Below are positions 1 to 9,377 of a stretch of 57,447 bases of DNA, one piece after another. Each line of letters opens with the position of its first letter. Positions within the stretch are counted from its first letter, which is position 1. The notes beneath the pieces were generated by a model. It saw only the letters and a program-made list of their open reading frames with translations, had not been told where the DNA came from and did not search any database. Source of the stretch: Nitrospina sp. (lineage in GTDB: Bacteria > Nitrospinota > Nitrospinia > Nitrospinales > VA-1); the NCBI GenBank assembly GCA_018673915.1, contig JABHBK010000017.1, forward strand, positions 1 through 57,447. The letters are read 5' to 3'. The position numbers and the translations under genes are program-made.

Positions 1-163
1 TAGCACCGTTTTCACGATGTTGTCCCCCACTAGAAGGTATGTTACCTACGCGTTACTCACCCGTGCGCCACTGTACTCACACCGAAGTGCTTTCTCGTTC
101 GACTTGCATGTATTAGGCATGCCACCAGCGTTCGTTCTGAGCCAGGATCAAACTCTCCAGTTA
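1..163 (-). rRNA. rrs: 16S ribosomal RNA, 5' end only (cut by window edge)
   Basis: Reverse complement of 137-156 is the universal 16S 5' primer site (AGAGTTTGATCCTGGCTCAG), followed by the conserved sequence leading to ACATGCAAGTCGAACG and the GGCGCACGGGTGAGTAACGCG block. By analogy with E. coli numbering the mature 5' end lies about 7 nt upstream of the primer site, near 163. Only about the first 160 nt are present; the gene runs off the left edge. The stretch can place the organism phylogenetically. Confidence 0.97.
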
Positions 164-248
164 TAAAACTAGGAAAATTAAATCCCTTTTAAATTAAATC
201 AAAGTAATTGTTGCTTGACCCGCAACATCTTTTGACACCTATTCAATT

Positions 249-259
249 TTCAAAGAGCA
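249..259 (-). promoter_or_regulatory. boxA-like antitermination element in the rrn leader
   Basis: The minus strand reads TGCTCTTTGAA between the rrn promoter and the 16S 5' end. This matches the boxA consensus of rRNA leaders, bound by NusB/NusE to prevent Rho termination. The assignment rests on motif and position. Confidence 0.65.
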
Positions 260-275
260 ATTCAAAAAGCGTGTA

Positions 276-303
276 ATTCTACGCAGTTTGGGTAATATGT
301 CAA
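276..303 (-). promoter_or_regulatory. rRNA operon promoter (sigma70-type)
   Basis: On the minus strand TTGACA (303-298) is followed after 16 nt by TAGAAT (281-276), facing the 16S gene and about 110 nt upstream of its mature 5' end. The stretch further upstream to about 672 is very AT-rich, as expected for upstream promoter elements. No gene is seen there. Confidence 0.75.
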
Positions 304-672
304 CTAATTATCTGAAAAAAGGCAAGAAATCTCTATGTGAAAGCCTTTTCCTTAAAATTTGTCCGGAAAAAACTTTCAGATAAAGATTTTCAGGCAGATT
401 TGTTTGACTTGGTAATAATAGTTCCTGAAAAGATTAAAAGCAACATTTATTTTAAAAAAATTAATAATTTATTCACTTTCTTAATAAAGACTTTAAAAAC
501 AATGACCTTATTTTTGCCTGAACCGATGTTTTTCGCCCTGCAGAGCTAAATGCTCCTTACTCAATAACACTCTATTTAGTTGTTTGGAAAAAATAGACTA
601 CTATATATGGCATGAAATAATTTGCTTCCAACATTTTTATTAAAAAAATGGGTGCAGTTTAAAAGTGTGGGG

Positions 673-1998
673 CTACTTTTCTGCTCTAGATACTTTTTCT
701 AATGCCTTGAGTATCCCTTCCATATCATAACTTTCCATCAAAAATTCAAAATGCTCGATCAATACTGTTAAAACATTACTGTTTTGGCCTAATTCGGCTA
801 ATACTTGCTCCATTTGTGTTACACTGGATAACTCTGCAGACTGCTTAATCTTGTCATAAAGGTCTTTCGGCAAGGTGAATTGAGTCAGATCTATTATTGT
901 TATGGCGGTTAATTTTTCTTGCCTCCCTTCATCATTTTCATAAATAAACTCAACATCAAGCAAATTATTGAGGCAACTGAACACTTCTTCTTCCCTGAAG
1001 GGTTTGGATATATATTCATGAAATCCCATAGCAAGATAATATTCTCTTCTTCTATCAAACGCGGATGCGGTGATTGCCACAACTTTGATATGGTCTTTGT
1101 CGTCACTTTTCTGGATTAATTTGAGGGCATCCTCGCCCCGCATAACCGGCATGCGCATATCCATAAACACGATATCAGGCTGGTGTGCTTTTGTTTTTTC
1201 TACTCCCTCTTGACCATTTTCTGCTTCGACTGTTTCTACCCCAATTTCTGCAAGTAATTTTACCAGCACATCCCTGTTTTCTTTAACATCATCCACAACC
1301 AGTGCTTTGACCTGGTAGCCTGGAGCGAGTTGAAGGATGGAATTTGTTATTACTCTGTGTTGTGCAATCTCATTTGTTGACGGTGGAAGGTGCAGGTTGA
1401 AATAAAAATGCGAACCTTCGTGGACTTTAGATTTCAAAAATAATTCTGAACCCATAATATCCAATTGCTTTTTTGCAATGGCCAGGCCGAGGCCGGTACC
1501 TCCTGTATGGTCCCCTTGTTCATCTTGTTGAAATGCCTCAAATATTTTTTCTTGGGCTTCAACAGGAATGCCGCCCCCCGTGTCAATGATATTAAAACAA
1601 TATTGATCCTTCTCCAGCGGGATTACTGTTAATAAAATCTCCCCGGAATCGGTGAACTTGACGGCATTACCTATAAGGTTGACCAGGATTTGCCGCAACT
1701 TGATTTCATCACCCTCTACGATAAGCGGAGCGGAAAAGGCTTCAGCTTTCCAATGTAACTGTTTTTGTCGACACCGAAGTTCAAACAATTCTGAGAGACT
1801 GTTGATCAAAGCAGTGAGATCAAAAATCGTTATATTCAGCTCCATTTTTCCGGCTTCAATTTTGGATATATCCAGAATTTCGTTGATCAATTTAAGAAGG
1901 TTCCTGCCACTATTATCGATGGTTTTAATGGCGGTCTGGGTGTCCTCATCGAAACCTTTTTTTCGCAGTAAAATTTGAGAAAAGCCAAGAACAGCCAA
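673..1998 (-). pseudogene. Hybrid histidine kinase, C-terminal part (after a frameshift)
   Basis: This is the downstream part of a sensor kinase whose upstream part is 1946-3190. It begins inside the HisKA dimerisation helix, then has a HATPase_c domain (N box with LVNLIGNAVKF, G boxes DTGGGIP and GGTGLGLA), a receiver domain around residues 235-355 (phosphoacceptor Asp in FMDMRMP near residue 280, Lys in SKPF) and a C-terminal helical tail of about 85 residues. The TTG that opens this frame is not a real start: it lies within the duplicated decamer at 1983-2002. Removing one decamer restores the reading [19 protein letters not shown] across the join. As sequenced, the kinase core would be translated only if the ribosome shifted frame or restarted. 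Confidence 0.85.
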
Positions 1999-3190
1999 GA
2001 ACAGCGTTCATAGGAGTGCGGATTTCATGGCTCATATTGGCGAGGAACAAGGACTTAGCCTGATTGGCTCTTTCGGCTTCTATTTTTGCTTGGTCCAGGT
2101 CATTATTGACTTGTTCCAGATAAACGGTTTTTCCCTGAAGCTCTTGGTTCATAGATTCTGCATAAGTAACGGCTCGCTGGTTAGACCTGGAAAGTATTAT
2201 AAATAACATTAGAAGTAAGGAATCTATGACGATTCCTCCCACCAATATCATCATAGGCTGATCATTGATTGTAGAATCGCGAAACGATTTAGTGCTCCGA
2301 ATATCAAAAATCCAACTTCTTCCATAAAAATTCATGGTGTAACTCTGACTAAAAATTGGGCTTGGATCGAATTCATTGTTTGTGGTCACATGTTCGTCAT
2401 AAAGAACTTCACCTGCATCACTAATCTGAATGTCAACCTGCCGTTTTTCTTGATGAAGCACCCCCTGCATAAGTTTCTTCATTACGAATGGAGCATAAAC
2501 CAACCCAGTCAGGTTTTTTTTTCGTTCTTCCAGGGAACCAAAAGCACTGTCTTTATAGAATGGGGCGTAAAATAAAAAACCTGGAGTCTTTCCCGCATCC
2601 TGCACTAAGGTTATGGGTCCCGTTATTTGCGCTAACCCGGTATCACCGGCCTTTTTCGCCGCAGTGTAGCGATTTGTTTCGTGAGCCATGTCCAACCCAA
2701 CGGCTTTGGCATTGACGCTGACAGGCTCGATGTAGGTAATAGGAAAAAACTCTTTATTATTATGCTTTGGATGAATGCGGTAGTCTGGGCGTTGTTGTCT
2801 TTGTTCTTCCAAATAAGAACTCAATCTTTGTGGTGGGACGAAGTGAATCACTCCAATGCCATTAATCCCCGGATATTTAATATCAATCCGCAGGCTCTCC
2901 GCAAAGATACGCCAGCCTTGATTGGATATATCCCCGCCTTTAGCCTGAATGGCCGCAACACCTCCCCATAGACCATCTTCATATTTTCTCATACGCTCGG
3001 AGATGAGCTCTACGACTTGATCTGATTCCCGAAGAAATTGGATATGGTTTTTTTCTTCGACCTGTTTTTTTGAGAAATACCATGCAAAGAGAGTCAGGAG
3101 AATAGAAAGGAGAACGACCATCCAATGGTACCAATGAAGCGCTCCGCTTTGGTCCATTGATTTTTTGTCATACTGTATGTTTTCGTTCAC
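1946..3190 (-). pseudogene. CHASE-domain sensor histidine kinase, N-terminal part (frameshifted)
   Basis: This is the upstream part of the same broken gene. Residues about 22-40 form a transmembrane helix, 80-270 a periplasmic CHASE sensory domain ([14 protein letters not shown] is typical), 310-333 a second transmembrane helix and 340-380 a coiled coil. The phosphoacceptor H box (SHEIRTPMN, His near residue 388) is intact. About ten residues later the frame is lost at the 10-bp tandem duplication and the protein ends in a short nonsense tail. An intact product would be a membrane-bound hybrid kinase sensing small molecules through CHASE and relaying phosphate to its own receiver. No partner regulator lies alongside. 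Confidence 0.87.
1983..2002. repeat. 10-bp perfect tandem duplication causing the frameshift
   Basis: AGCCAAGAAC occurs twice head to tail, at 1983-1992 and 1993-2002. On the coding (minus) strand the reading is GTTCTTGGCT twice, just after the H box. Ten extra bases shift the frame by +1; removing one copy fuses the two kinase parts exactly. Confidence 0.95.
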
Positions 3191-3253
3191 TGCTGTGACT
3201 ATCCTCTAAGCCAGGTTTTTCGAAAAGTTTTTAGCCTTTAGTTGAAAAATATT

Positions 3254-4033
3254 TTAAAACTTAACTTTCAAACCTCCTGCCAATCCAAACCCATCCAATG
3301 CTTTGTTGACATCTTCTGTTTCATTGTATCGAGTTTCTAAAACCAAATCGAAAGTTTCATTGATCTTGAAATTAATTTGTGGCTCAACCACCCAGCGGTT
3401 GTCCCTGTCATTTTCAAGATTTAAGTCAGCAAATCCGCTGATGAAAATGCGTTCAGTTAGAGATAAGAACAAAATGACACTCACTTGGCTTCCGGTTCCG
3501 TCTGTTTCGTAGGGATGATACCTCCATTGTAACCAACTTTTTGGGCCAGGAAGAAATGGAATGGAATGCTTGAAGGTTAATCCCAGTCGAAGAACATCAT
3601 TGTCGGGACCATTGGAGTCATTGTGTTCAGCCTCAAAAACTAATCCCTTGAGTGCTGACTGGCTATCTGGGAATAATGATCTGGTTAGTCTGTATTCCAA
3701 AAAGTATCGGGTTATATCAAACCGCCCATTACCGCTACCCTGGTTGCCAGAGAGATCGGAAAAACCCCAGAGATTGATGTCACCCGGCAGCTTCGACAAA
3801 CTGGTCAAAATATTCAAAGTATTGTATTCACGGGTATCGAAGTAGTAAGTAAGTCCGACTTTTAAATTTTTCGGCAACTCAAACTTGGCGGGAGATGTTG
3901 TGGATGATTTTTCTTTATTCTCTGTTGGGTTTGCTTCCCCTAAACCTGTGGATAATAAAAAGAATATTATCACTAACAAAAATTGAGATATCGTTGGGAC
4001 TCTATTTGTTTGCAGTTGAAATAAAATTTTCAT
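3254..4033 (-). CDS. Outer-membrane beta-barrel protein, function unknown
   Basis: 259 residues. It has an N-terminal signal sequence (hydrophobic stretch about residues 17-33, cleavage near GEA-NP), a short low-complexity linker, then alternating amphipathic strands such as VGLTYYFDTREY and FDITRYFLEYRLTR. The protein ends in Lys-Phe, the terminal aromatic needed by the BAM machinery. Length suits a barrel of about 10-12 strands, resembling the general porin/Tsx-like class, but no substrate can be assigned. It follows the broken kinase gene on the same strand and may be independently transcribed. Confidence 0.7.
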   Translation of the reverse strand: MKILFQLQTNRVPTISQFLLVIIFFLLSTGLGEANPTENKEKSSTTSPAKFELPKNLKVGLTYYFDTREYNTLNILTSLSKLPGDINLWGFSDLSGNQGSGNGRFDITRYFLEYRLTRSLFPDSQSALKGLVFEAEHNDSNGPDNDVLRLGLTFKHSIPFLPGPKSWLQWRYHPYETDGTGSQVSVILFLSLTERIFISGFADLNLENDRDNRWVVEPQINFKINETFDLVLETRYNETEDVNKALDGFGLAGGLKVKF

Positions 4034-4353
4034 GTGTTTAAATTAATTTGCGATGAGTCATCTTTTCTTAGCTTCAATGACGGGTAAATAATAGATTAAA
4101 CTAATAAAAGAAAAAAAGGTTTTCCTGTAAATCGGATTTTTTGTTTATCAAAAAGTAATTCCAAGATTGTTTTCTTCATGTGGATAGATGGTAAGAACTA
4201 TCATGTATATTTAAATTTTTGCAAAGTCCATGCCGAACACAGCATGCGAGTAAAAGGTATTGTTTTCTGGATGAATAGGGCTTTTTTTCGGAAGATTTAT
4301 AGTAAAATCTGTGCTGATTATTTTACAGGCTGGGTTTTGGCGTAAATAACTAT

Positions 4354-4555
4354 TTACGATGTCTGGCGGTGATTATGAATGCGGTTCAGGGGAAAAATAC
4401 GGACATAGTTAAACGCCGCATCTACATAATGGGTGGGCAGTCCCAGATTGACATGGACTTCACCAATTTTATATAGCTTTTAGGAAATAGGTAATGCCGT
4501 AACTGCCGTTGAATAGATCCAGATACCATTCGCGGATCTTACCCTGATGCCGGTT
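4354..4555 (-). pseudogene. Remnant of a protoglobin/globin-coupled-sensor domain
   Basis: Reverse-strand translation from about 4555 reads KIREWYLDLFNGSYG and then reaches a stop; after a shift of frame near 4460 it continues KIGEVHVNLGLPTHYVDAAF, then NYVR, to a stop at 4354. Spacing and residues match the sensor/protoglobin fold: a WY..LF.G.YG helix, then an IG.VHV..GLP..YV.AA block carrying the proximal haem-binding His. There is no start codon, the N-terminal and any output domain are missing, and at least one frameshift is present. The remainder of 4034-4353 shows nothing recognisable. Confidence 0.6.
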
Positions 4556-4582
4556 AATGGGAAGGTTGCCATATAGGTGGAA

Positions 4583-6367
4583 TCACTCTGTATTAATTTC
4601 TGTTTCTTCGACCATTTGAAGACTTTTGAGGGTGTATAGCTTGTGGTATAAACCTTCTTTCTCCATTAATTGAGTATGTGTGCCGCTTTCAACTATTTGC
4701 CCGTAATCCAGGACGATGATGCGGTCCGCATTATGAATGGTGGAAAGCCTATGAGCGATGATGAATGAGGTTCTTCCTTCCATCAACCGTTCGAGCGCAT
4801 CCTGGATTAACAACTCCGACTCGTTGTCGAGTGCAGAAGTCGCTTCATCGAGAATCAGGATGTGCGGATCCTTCAAAATCGCCCTTGCAATGGCAATGCG
4901 TTGTCTCTGTCCGGCTGACAGGCGGATTCCCTTCTCACCGACTACCGTTTCATAACCGTCCGGACACTCCATAATGAAATTATGGGCATTGGCAGCTTTT
5001 GCCGCCAGGACGAGAGCCTCTTTTGTGACCCCGGGTTTTGCGTACTCAATATTTTCCAGGATGGTTCCTCCAAACAGGATAGTTTCCTGCGGTACGATGC
5101 CGATCTGTTTCCAGTAGCTGGCCAACTGCACAGATTTTAAAGGAATATCATCAATGCGGATCTCTCCTGAGACCGGATCATAAAACCGGTGCAGAAGTTG
5201 CACCAGAGTGCTCTTGCCTGCACCACTGGGGCCAACCAGGGCCACGGTTTGCCCCGGCTCCACCGTAAAGTTGATGCCTCGTATTACTTCCTGATCTTCC
5301 CGGTAATGAAAATGCACATCGTCAAATTCGACCTTGCCATCTAGTTCCGGAATAGATTTGGTGTCAGGCGTGTCGCGGACTTCCCCTTCCATATCGAGAA
5401 TTTCAAAGACCCGTTTGCTGGCTCCGACACCTTCCTGCACTCGTGCGTAGAGGCGCGCGAAACTTCCCATCGGGCCGGCAATGATCGTGGCGTACAAAAT
5501 GAAGGCGATGAGTTCACCGGGACTGATGGCCCCCAGAATCACTTCCCGGCCCCCATACCAGAGCAAGATGAGCGAGGTGCTAAAGGCAATGAAGCCAATG
5601 CTGGGACCAAAAAATGAGGAAATGATGACACGCTTTTTAGCGGATTGGTAACTGTCTTCCAATGCATCGCCAAAACGCTCGTTTTCCAGTTTTTCCCGGA
5701 CAAAGGATTTCACTACCTGGATACAGGAAATATTTTCTTCCAGAATGGTGGTGGAAACAGCTAGTTTGTCCTGAATTTCGGTCGATAGCTTTTTCAGCCT
5801 GCGCCCAAAAGTGCGGGCGAACAATACCAGAACCGGAGCCAGTACCAGAATCAACCCTGTTAGTTTCCAATTCATATAGGTAATAATAATTATGCCGCCA
5901 AACAGGCGGATGGATTGTTGCAGCAGGGTGGCGGGCAGATCGGTGACGATATTCTCGATGGTGGTGATGTCGTTGGTCATGCGCGAGACGATTTCCCCAG
6001 TTCTACGCTTCACAAAAAAACTCAGCGAAAGCGTATGCAAATGCCGGAAAAGTTTTATACGGAAATCGGTGATGGCACGCTTTTCGGTCAGGTCAAACAA
6101 GTAATTATGGGCGGTGGAAAAGATAAGCTGAATCAAAAACAACCCGGCAATGCTAAGAGTGAGGGAGTTCATCAGGGCCATGTTTTTTTCAACCATGACC
6201 ACATCCACCAGTTTTTTGATATACAGCGGTACTGCAAGGTTGGTCACGGAAGCGATGACCAGACAGATGGCACCAAAGATCAAAGCCTTTTTGTAAGGCG
6301 AAAGTAAAATTAATAGTCTTCTATAATTATGCATGCGAGTAAATTTTTTGTATTGGGTTGGGAACAC
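4583..6367 (-). CDS. msbA: MsbA-like ABC exporter (lipid A/lipid flippase type)
   Basis: 594 residues; an ABC half-transporter with fused domains. Residues about 25-320 form the six-helix transmembrane domain and about 345-580 the ATPase: Walker A GPSGAGKST, Q loop IVPQET, signature LSAGQRQRIA, Walker B ILILDEATSALD and H loop IAHRLST. Family members flip lipid A-core across the inner membrane as homodimers, using ATP. The frame opens with GTG at 6367; the ATG at 6334 (protein starting MHNYRRLL) gives a more typical N terminus, and neither has a clear ribosome-binding site. It is transcribed away from the prenyltransferase gene. Other exporters of this subfamily carry drugs or peptides, so the lipid A role is inferred. 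Confidence 0.85.
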   Translation of the reverse strand: MFPTQYKKFTRMHNYRRLLILLSPYKKALIFGAICLVIASVTNLAVPLYIKKLVDVVMVEKNMALMNSLTLSIAGLFLIQLIFSTAHNYLFDLTEKRAITDFRIKLFRHLHTLSLSFFVKRRTGEIVSRMTNDITTIENIVTDLPATLLQQSIRLFGGIIIITYMNWKLTGLILVLAPVLVLFARTFGRRLKKLSTEIQDKLAVSTTILEENISCIQVVKSFVREKLENERFGDALEDSYQSAKKRVIISSFFGPSIGFIAFSTSLILLWYGGREVILGAISPGELIAFILYATIIAGPMGSFARLYARVQEGVGASKRVFEILDMEGEVRDTPDTKSIPELDGKVEFDDVHFHYREDQEVIRGINFTVEPGQTVALVGPSGAGKSTLVQLLHRFYDPVSGEIRIDDIPLKSVQLASYWKQIGIVPQETILFGGTILENIEYAKPGVTKEALVLAAKAANAHNFIMECPDGYETVVGEKGIRLSAGQRQRIAIARAILKDPHILILDEATSALDNESELLIQDALERLMEGRTSFIIAHRLSTIHNADRIIVLDYGQIVESGTHTQLMEKEGLYHKLYTLKSLQMVEETEINTE

Positions 6368-6505
6368 TGTATCATAACCGGCGCCAGCGTGACGCTGGAC
6401 CCGACTAGCAACGACTTTTTAACAAGCAAAGAGTTATCTTGGCTTAATGATCTATTGCTGGTTTAATCCTTATATTAAAAGACCGAATAGAAAGAGCGAA
6501 GCATT

Positions 6506-7363
6506 TTGCCAAATAAACTTGCCATCATTTTTTCGGATATCAAGATTCAGCATACGGTGTTTGCCTTGCCATTTGCAGTGATGAGTGCCTTTCTGGCTGC
6601 CGGAGGGTTGCCCGAAACAAAAAAGTTAGTGTGGATTGTGGTTTGCATGGTGGGCGCAAGAAGTGCAGCAATGGCATTCAACCGCATAGTCGATTTCCGG
6701 TTTGATATGAAAAATCCACGCACTCAAAGCCGCGCCCTTCCTTCGGGAAAGATTGGCGTTGGCAATTATTGGGTTTTCCTCATCGCTTCTTCCGCCTTGT
6801 TTGTTGTGTCGGCATGGATGCTGAACCCGCTGGCGTTTTATCTTTCTCCTGTGGCTTTAGCCATCGTATTTTTTTATTCATTGACCAAACGGTTCACCGC
6901 GTTTTCACATTTCTGGTTGGGACTCGCCATCTCTATTGCTCCGGTAGGGGCATGGGTCGCCATCCGTGAGGAAATTTCTTTCACCTCACTTTTATTGGGC
7001 GCGGCGGTGGTATTCTGGTTGATCGGATTCGATATTCTTTATGCCTGCATGGATGTGGAAGCGGACCGGAAAAACCAATTGCACTCCATCCCCGAACGAT
7101 TCGGTATTGAGACGGCATTGAAAATAGCCTTTGCCTCGCATGCGGTGATGGTGATTTTTTTGCTGGTGTTATGGGAGCCCACGGTTCTCCTGGGCTGGGT
7201 TTATTTGTCTGGGGTGGCTCTGGTAGCGGGTCTCTTGGTCTATGAACATTCGCTGATCAAGAAAGACGATTTGTCCAAGGTGAATATGGCATTTTTCAAC
7301 GTCAACGGCATCATCAGTCTAGGATTGATGGCCTTCGTGATCGTCGATTGTATTTGGGTGTGA
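6506..7363 (+). CDS. mqnP: UbiA-family prenyltransferase, likely MqnP of the futalosine menaquinone pathway
   Basis: 285 residues, with about eight or nine transmembrane helices. The first polyprenyl-diphosphate-binding motif is NRIVDFRFD (residues about 59-67) followed by NPRTQSRALPSG; the second is MDVEADRK (about 187-194). The motif ARSAAMAFNR is typical of the 4-hydroxybenzoate/1,4-dihydroxy-6-naphthoate prenyltransferase branch. The enzyme attaches the isoprenoid tail to the aromatic ring at the inner membrane. An MqnE homologue at 13025 supports a menaquinone role over ubiquinone. The start is TTG at 6506, as no ATG lies at the right place. Confidence 0.85.
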   Translation: MPNKLAIIFSDIKIQHTVFALPFAVMSAFLAAGGLPETKKLVWIVVCMVGARSAAMAFNRIVDFRFDMKNPRTQSRALPSGKIGVGNYWVFLIASSALFVVSAWMLNPLAFYLSPVALAIVFFYSLTKRFTAFSHFWLGLAISIAPVGAWVAIREEISFTSLLLGAAVVFWLIGFDILYACMDVEADRKNQLHSIPERFGIETALKIAFASHAVMVIFLLVLWEPTVLLGWVYLSGVALVAGLLVYEHSLIKKDDLSKVNMAFFNVNGIISLGLMAFVIVDCIWV

Positions 7364-7408
7364 AGCTGCGGCGTTTGGTGAATTTTTTCCTTAATTAAGA
7401 ATTAGTTT

Positions 7409-7852
7409 CTAGTTGGAAAACTGTCTTATATAAGACACAACCTGCCAAATCTGATCCTCGCTAAGGGCTTTGAATCCCATCATTCCGGTTCCTTTTGATC
7501 CATTTTTGATGACCCAATACAGTTGGCCATCTGGAATTTTATTCATCATTGCCTGGCATGAAAAGTCTCTTGGGTTTGGTTTCATTCCTTTTGCCATCTT
7601 TCCATCACCTTTACCTTTAACCCCGTGGCACTGAACACAGGCTAATGGTTTTGCTCCCTTTGCGTAAATTTTTTCACCTGCTGAAATGTTCTCCGGCGTG
7701 GCTTTAAGAGGATTAGCTTGTTTATAAATTTTATTGGGAGCTTTAGGGGTCTTTCTTTTTTGCTTGCAATTTTCGGCCACAGCGGGACTTGCAAGTACAA
7801 AAGACAGTGCTATGACTGCCGATAAAAATATAATCCTGTTATTTAAAGTCAT
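7409..7852 (-). CDS. Periplasmic monoheme cytochrome c (class I)
   Basis: 147 residues. The signal peptide (about 1-26, cleavage after VAE) is followed by a basic linker and one haem-binding CVQCH around residue 75. The distal Met ligand is probably in KGTGMMGF. The closing SEDQIWQVVSYIRQF helix is typical of the class I (cbb3-type) fold. It would shuttle electrons in the periplasm. It lies 40 bp downstream of the cytochrome-porin gene on the same strand, so the two are probably co-transcribed. Confidence 0.88.
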   Translation of the reverse strand: MTLNNRIIFLSAVIALSFVLASPAVAENCKQKRKTPKAPNKIYKQANPLKATPENISAGEKIYAKGAKPLACVQCHGVKGKGDGKMAKGMKPNPRDFSCQAMMNKIPDGQLYWVIKNGSKGTGMMGFKALSEDQIWQVVSYIRQFSN

Positions 7853-7892
7853 CTATTCATCTCCTCAGTAAATCATTAGGGGGCGCTTATCC

Positions 7893-9128
7893 TTAATAAG
7901 CAAGCACGATGCCCAACACCCCGGTATGGGTCTTTTCAGACCTTCCGGGACTGGTTCCTTCTAGGTCCGCTGTGGCTTCTGCCATGAGTTTGAAGTTTCT
8001 GGCCAGCCAATAAGAAAAGTTCACGGTTAGAGTGTTCGCATCCAACGGTTGTTTCCCATAAACTTTTACCCGATTGTAGAGCAGGGAGGCAATCCAGTTA
8101 TCCATGAATGGGTAGGTGACACCTATGAAACCACCCCATGACTCGATTTTTCCCAAGTCCCCTGATGAGGCAAACGTGGCGTTGGAGTCTTCTCCATAAA
8201 GGATATTACCCCATAGGTTGAAGGTATCCGCAATCGTGAAGTTAAAATCCGGGCCAATGCGGAAAAATTCATTTCTTGTATTGCTGGTGTTTTGTTCCCG
8301 ACCGCTGTAGCCATAGAGACCAATGCTGTCTCCACCGAAATCCAAAGACATTTTTGCATAAAAGTTTTTGAATTCATCGGAGTCAAAATTGCGATCGCTA
8401 TCTGCAACGCCAATTCCATTGCCATTGGCGACAGCTCCTACCACTGCCATTTCTATGGAATCGGTTAACTCAAAGCTATAGGATACTTCTACAATACGGT
8501 CGTAAGTGAGCCTGAAATTACTGTTGCTGACGGCTGTTGTGTAATAAGTGAAATCTTGAAAGGTCAATCTCTGTTCCCGGGGAAACAAAATGTCCGAGGC
8601 CTGGAACTGGCCGATTCTCATATCCAGATCAACATCTTTGTAACCATCGTTAAAGTATATGAATGCGTCTTCGATGCCGGTTATATCTCCCCGTTCATCC
8701 ACAAAGAAATAGAAATAATAACTGATGTCTTTTTTTATGGGTGCGCTGGAAAGTATTTTTAACGAAAACGGAGCTTGAAAGTCATTGCTGGTTTTCGTGT
8801 CACTGCGTGACCTGAAAAAAGTATCGACACGAATAGCAAGAGGCATATGATTTAACAGCATGAGTTCTTCATCGCCTGTGTCGACCAATTGATCTGAAAG
8901 ATCCGCCCCGGGTAGTTGATAGCCGTTTCCAGCGAACATTTCACCAAACCCATTCAGCATCGGAAATCCAATATGGCAGGTGACGCAACTGATCTTGTGC
9001 CGTCTGGCGAAAGCGGGAATGGCATGTGCCGACTCGATGGAAAAAATTGAGATCAATAAAAAAGCTGTGAATATATGAAAGAAAGAAATCGAATTTGATG
9101 GCAGTAATGGAATGGATTTAGCTTTCAT
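7893..9128 (-). CDS. Outer-membrane porin with an N-terminal monoheme cytochrome c motif
   Basis: 411 residues from the ATG at 9128, which has GAGGTG 5-6 bases upstream; the frame extends to 9161 but without a site. A signal peptide ending in SAHA is followed at once by the motif ISCVTCHIGFPMLNGFG with one CxxCH, and then a long run of amphipathic beta strands ending in GVLGIVLAY, whose aromatic terminus suits a barrel. Such proteins are known from nitrite oxidisers, anammox bacteria and metal-cycling lineages. The haem would sit at the periplasmic mouth or plug of the barrel. Electron transfer to or from the outer membrane is inferred. It is divergent from the Rieske operon. Confidence 0.8.
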   Translation of the reverse strand: MKAKSIPLLPSNSISFFHIFTAFLLISIFSIESAHAIPAFARRHKISCVTCHIGFPMLNGFGEMFAGNGYQLPGADLSDQLVDTGDEELMLLNHMPLAIRVDTFFRSRSDTKTSNDFQAPFSLKILSSAPIKKDISYYFYFFVDERGDITGIEDAFIYFNDGYKDVDLDMRIGQFQASDILFPREQRLTFQDFTYYTTAVSNSNFRLTYDRIVEVSYSFELTDSIEMAVVGAVANGNGIGVADSDRNFDSDEFKNFYAKMSLDFGGDSIGLYGYSGREQNTSNTRNEFFRIGPDFNFTIADTFNLWGNILYGEDSNATFASSGDLGKIESWGGFIGVTYPFMDNWIASLLYNRVKVYGKQPLDANTLTVNFSYWLARNFKLMAEATADLEGTSPGRSEKTHTGVLGIVLAY

Positions 9129-9377
9129 ATTCACCTCAAGTCGTAAAGTCACTTTTCTCAACTTTATATCATTATAGATATATGGAATGGGAAATTTATT
9201 CCTTAATTTGATTGGTGTTCATAGTGTCCGTAGATAAGACGTGAACGTTGGTGCTAACCATTTTCTTCCTGAATAAAACTTCATGAAACATGGAATAGAC
9301 CCGGTTCTTTCGGTATCATGTATATGGATATTAAAAAAAGGGTGGGAAGCTAATGAAGTCAAAGTGGGGAGTCTCTT

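Noticed and set aside
337..549. 70-codon plus-strand frame in the rRNA upstream region
   Set aside because: Very AT-rich, Lys/Phe/Leu-biased, no ribosome-binding site, and it lies in the expected upstream region of the rrn promoter.
5915..6307. 130-codon frame antisense to the MsbA-like gene, like similar long shadows elsewhere
   Set aside because: It overlaps a strongly supported conserved gene and has no start signal.
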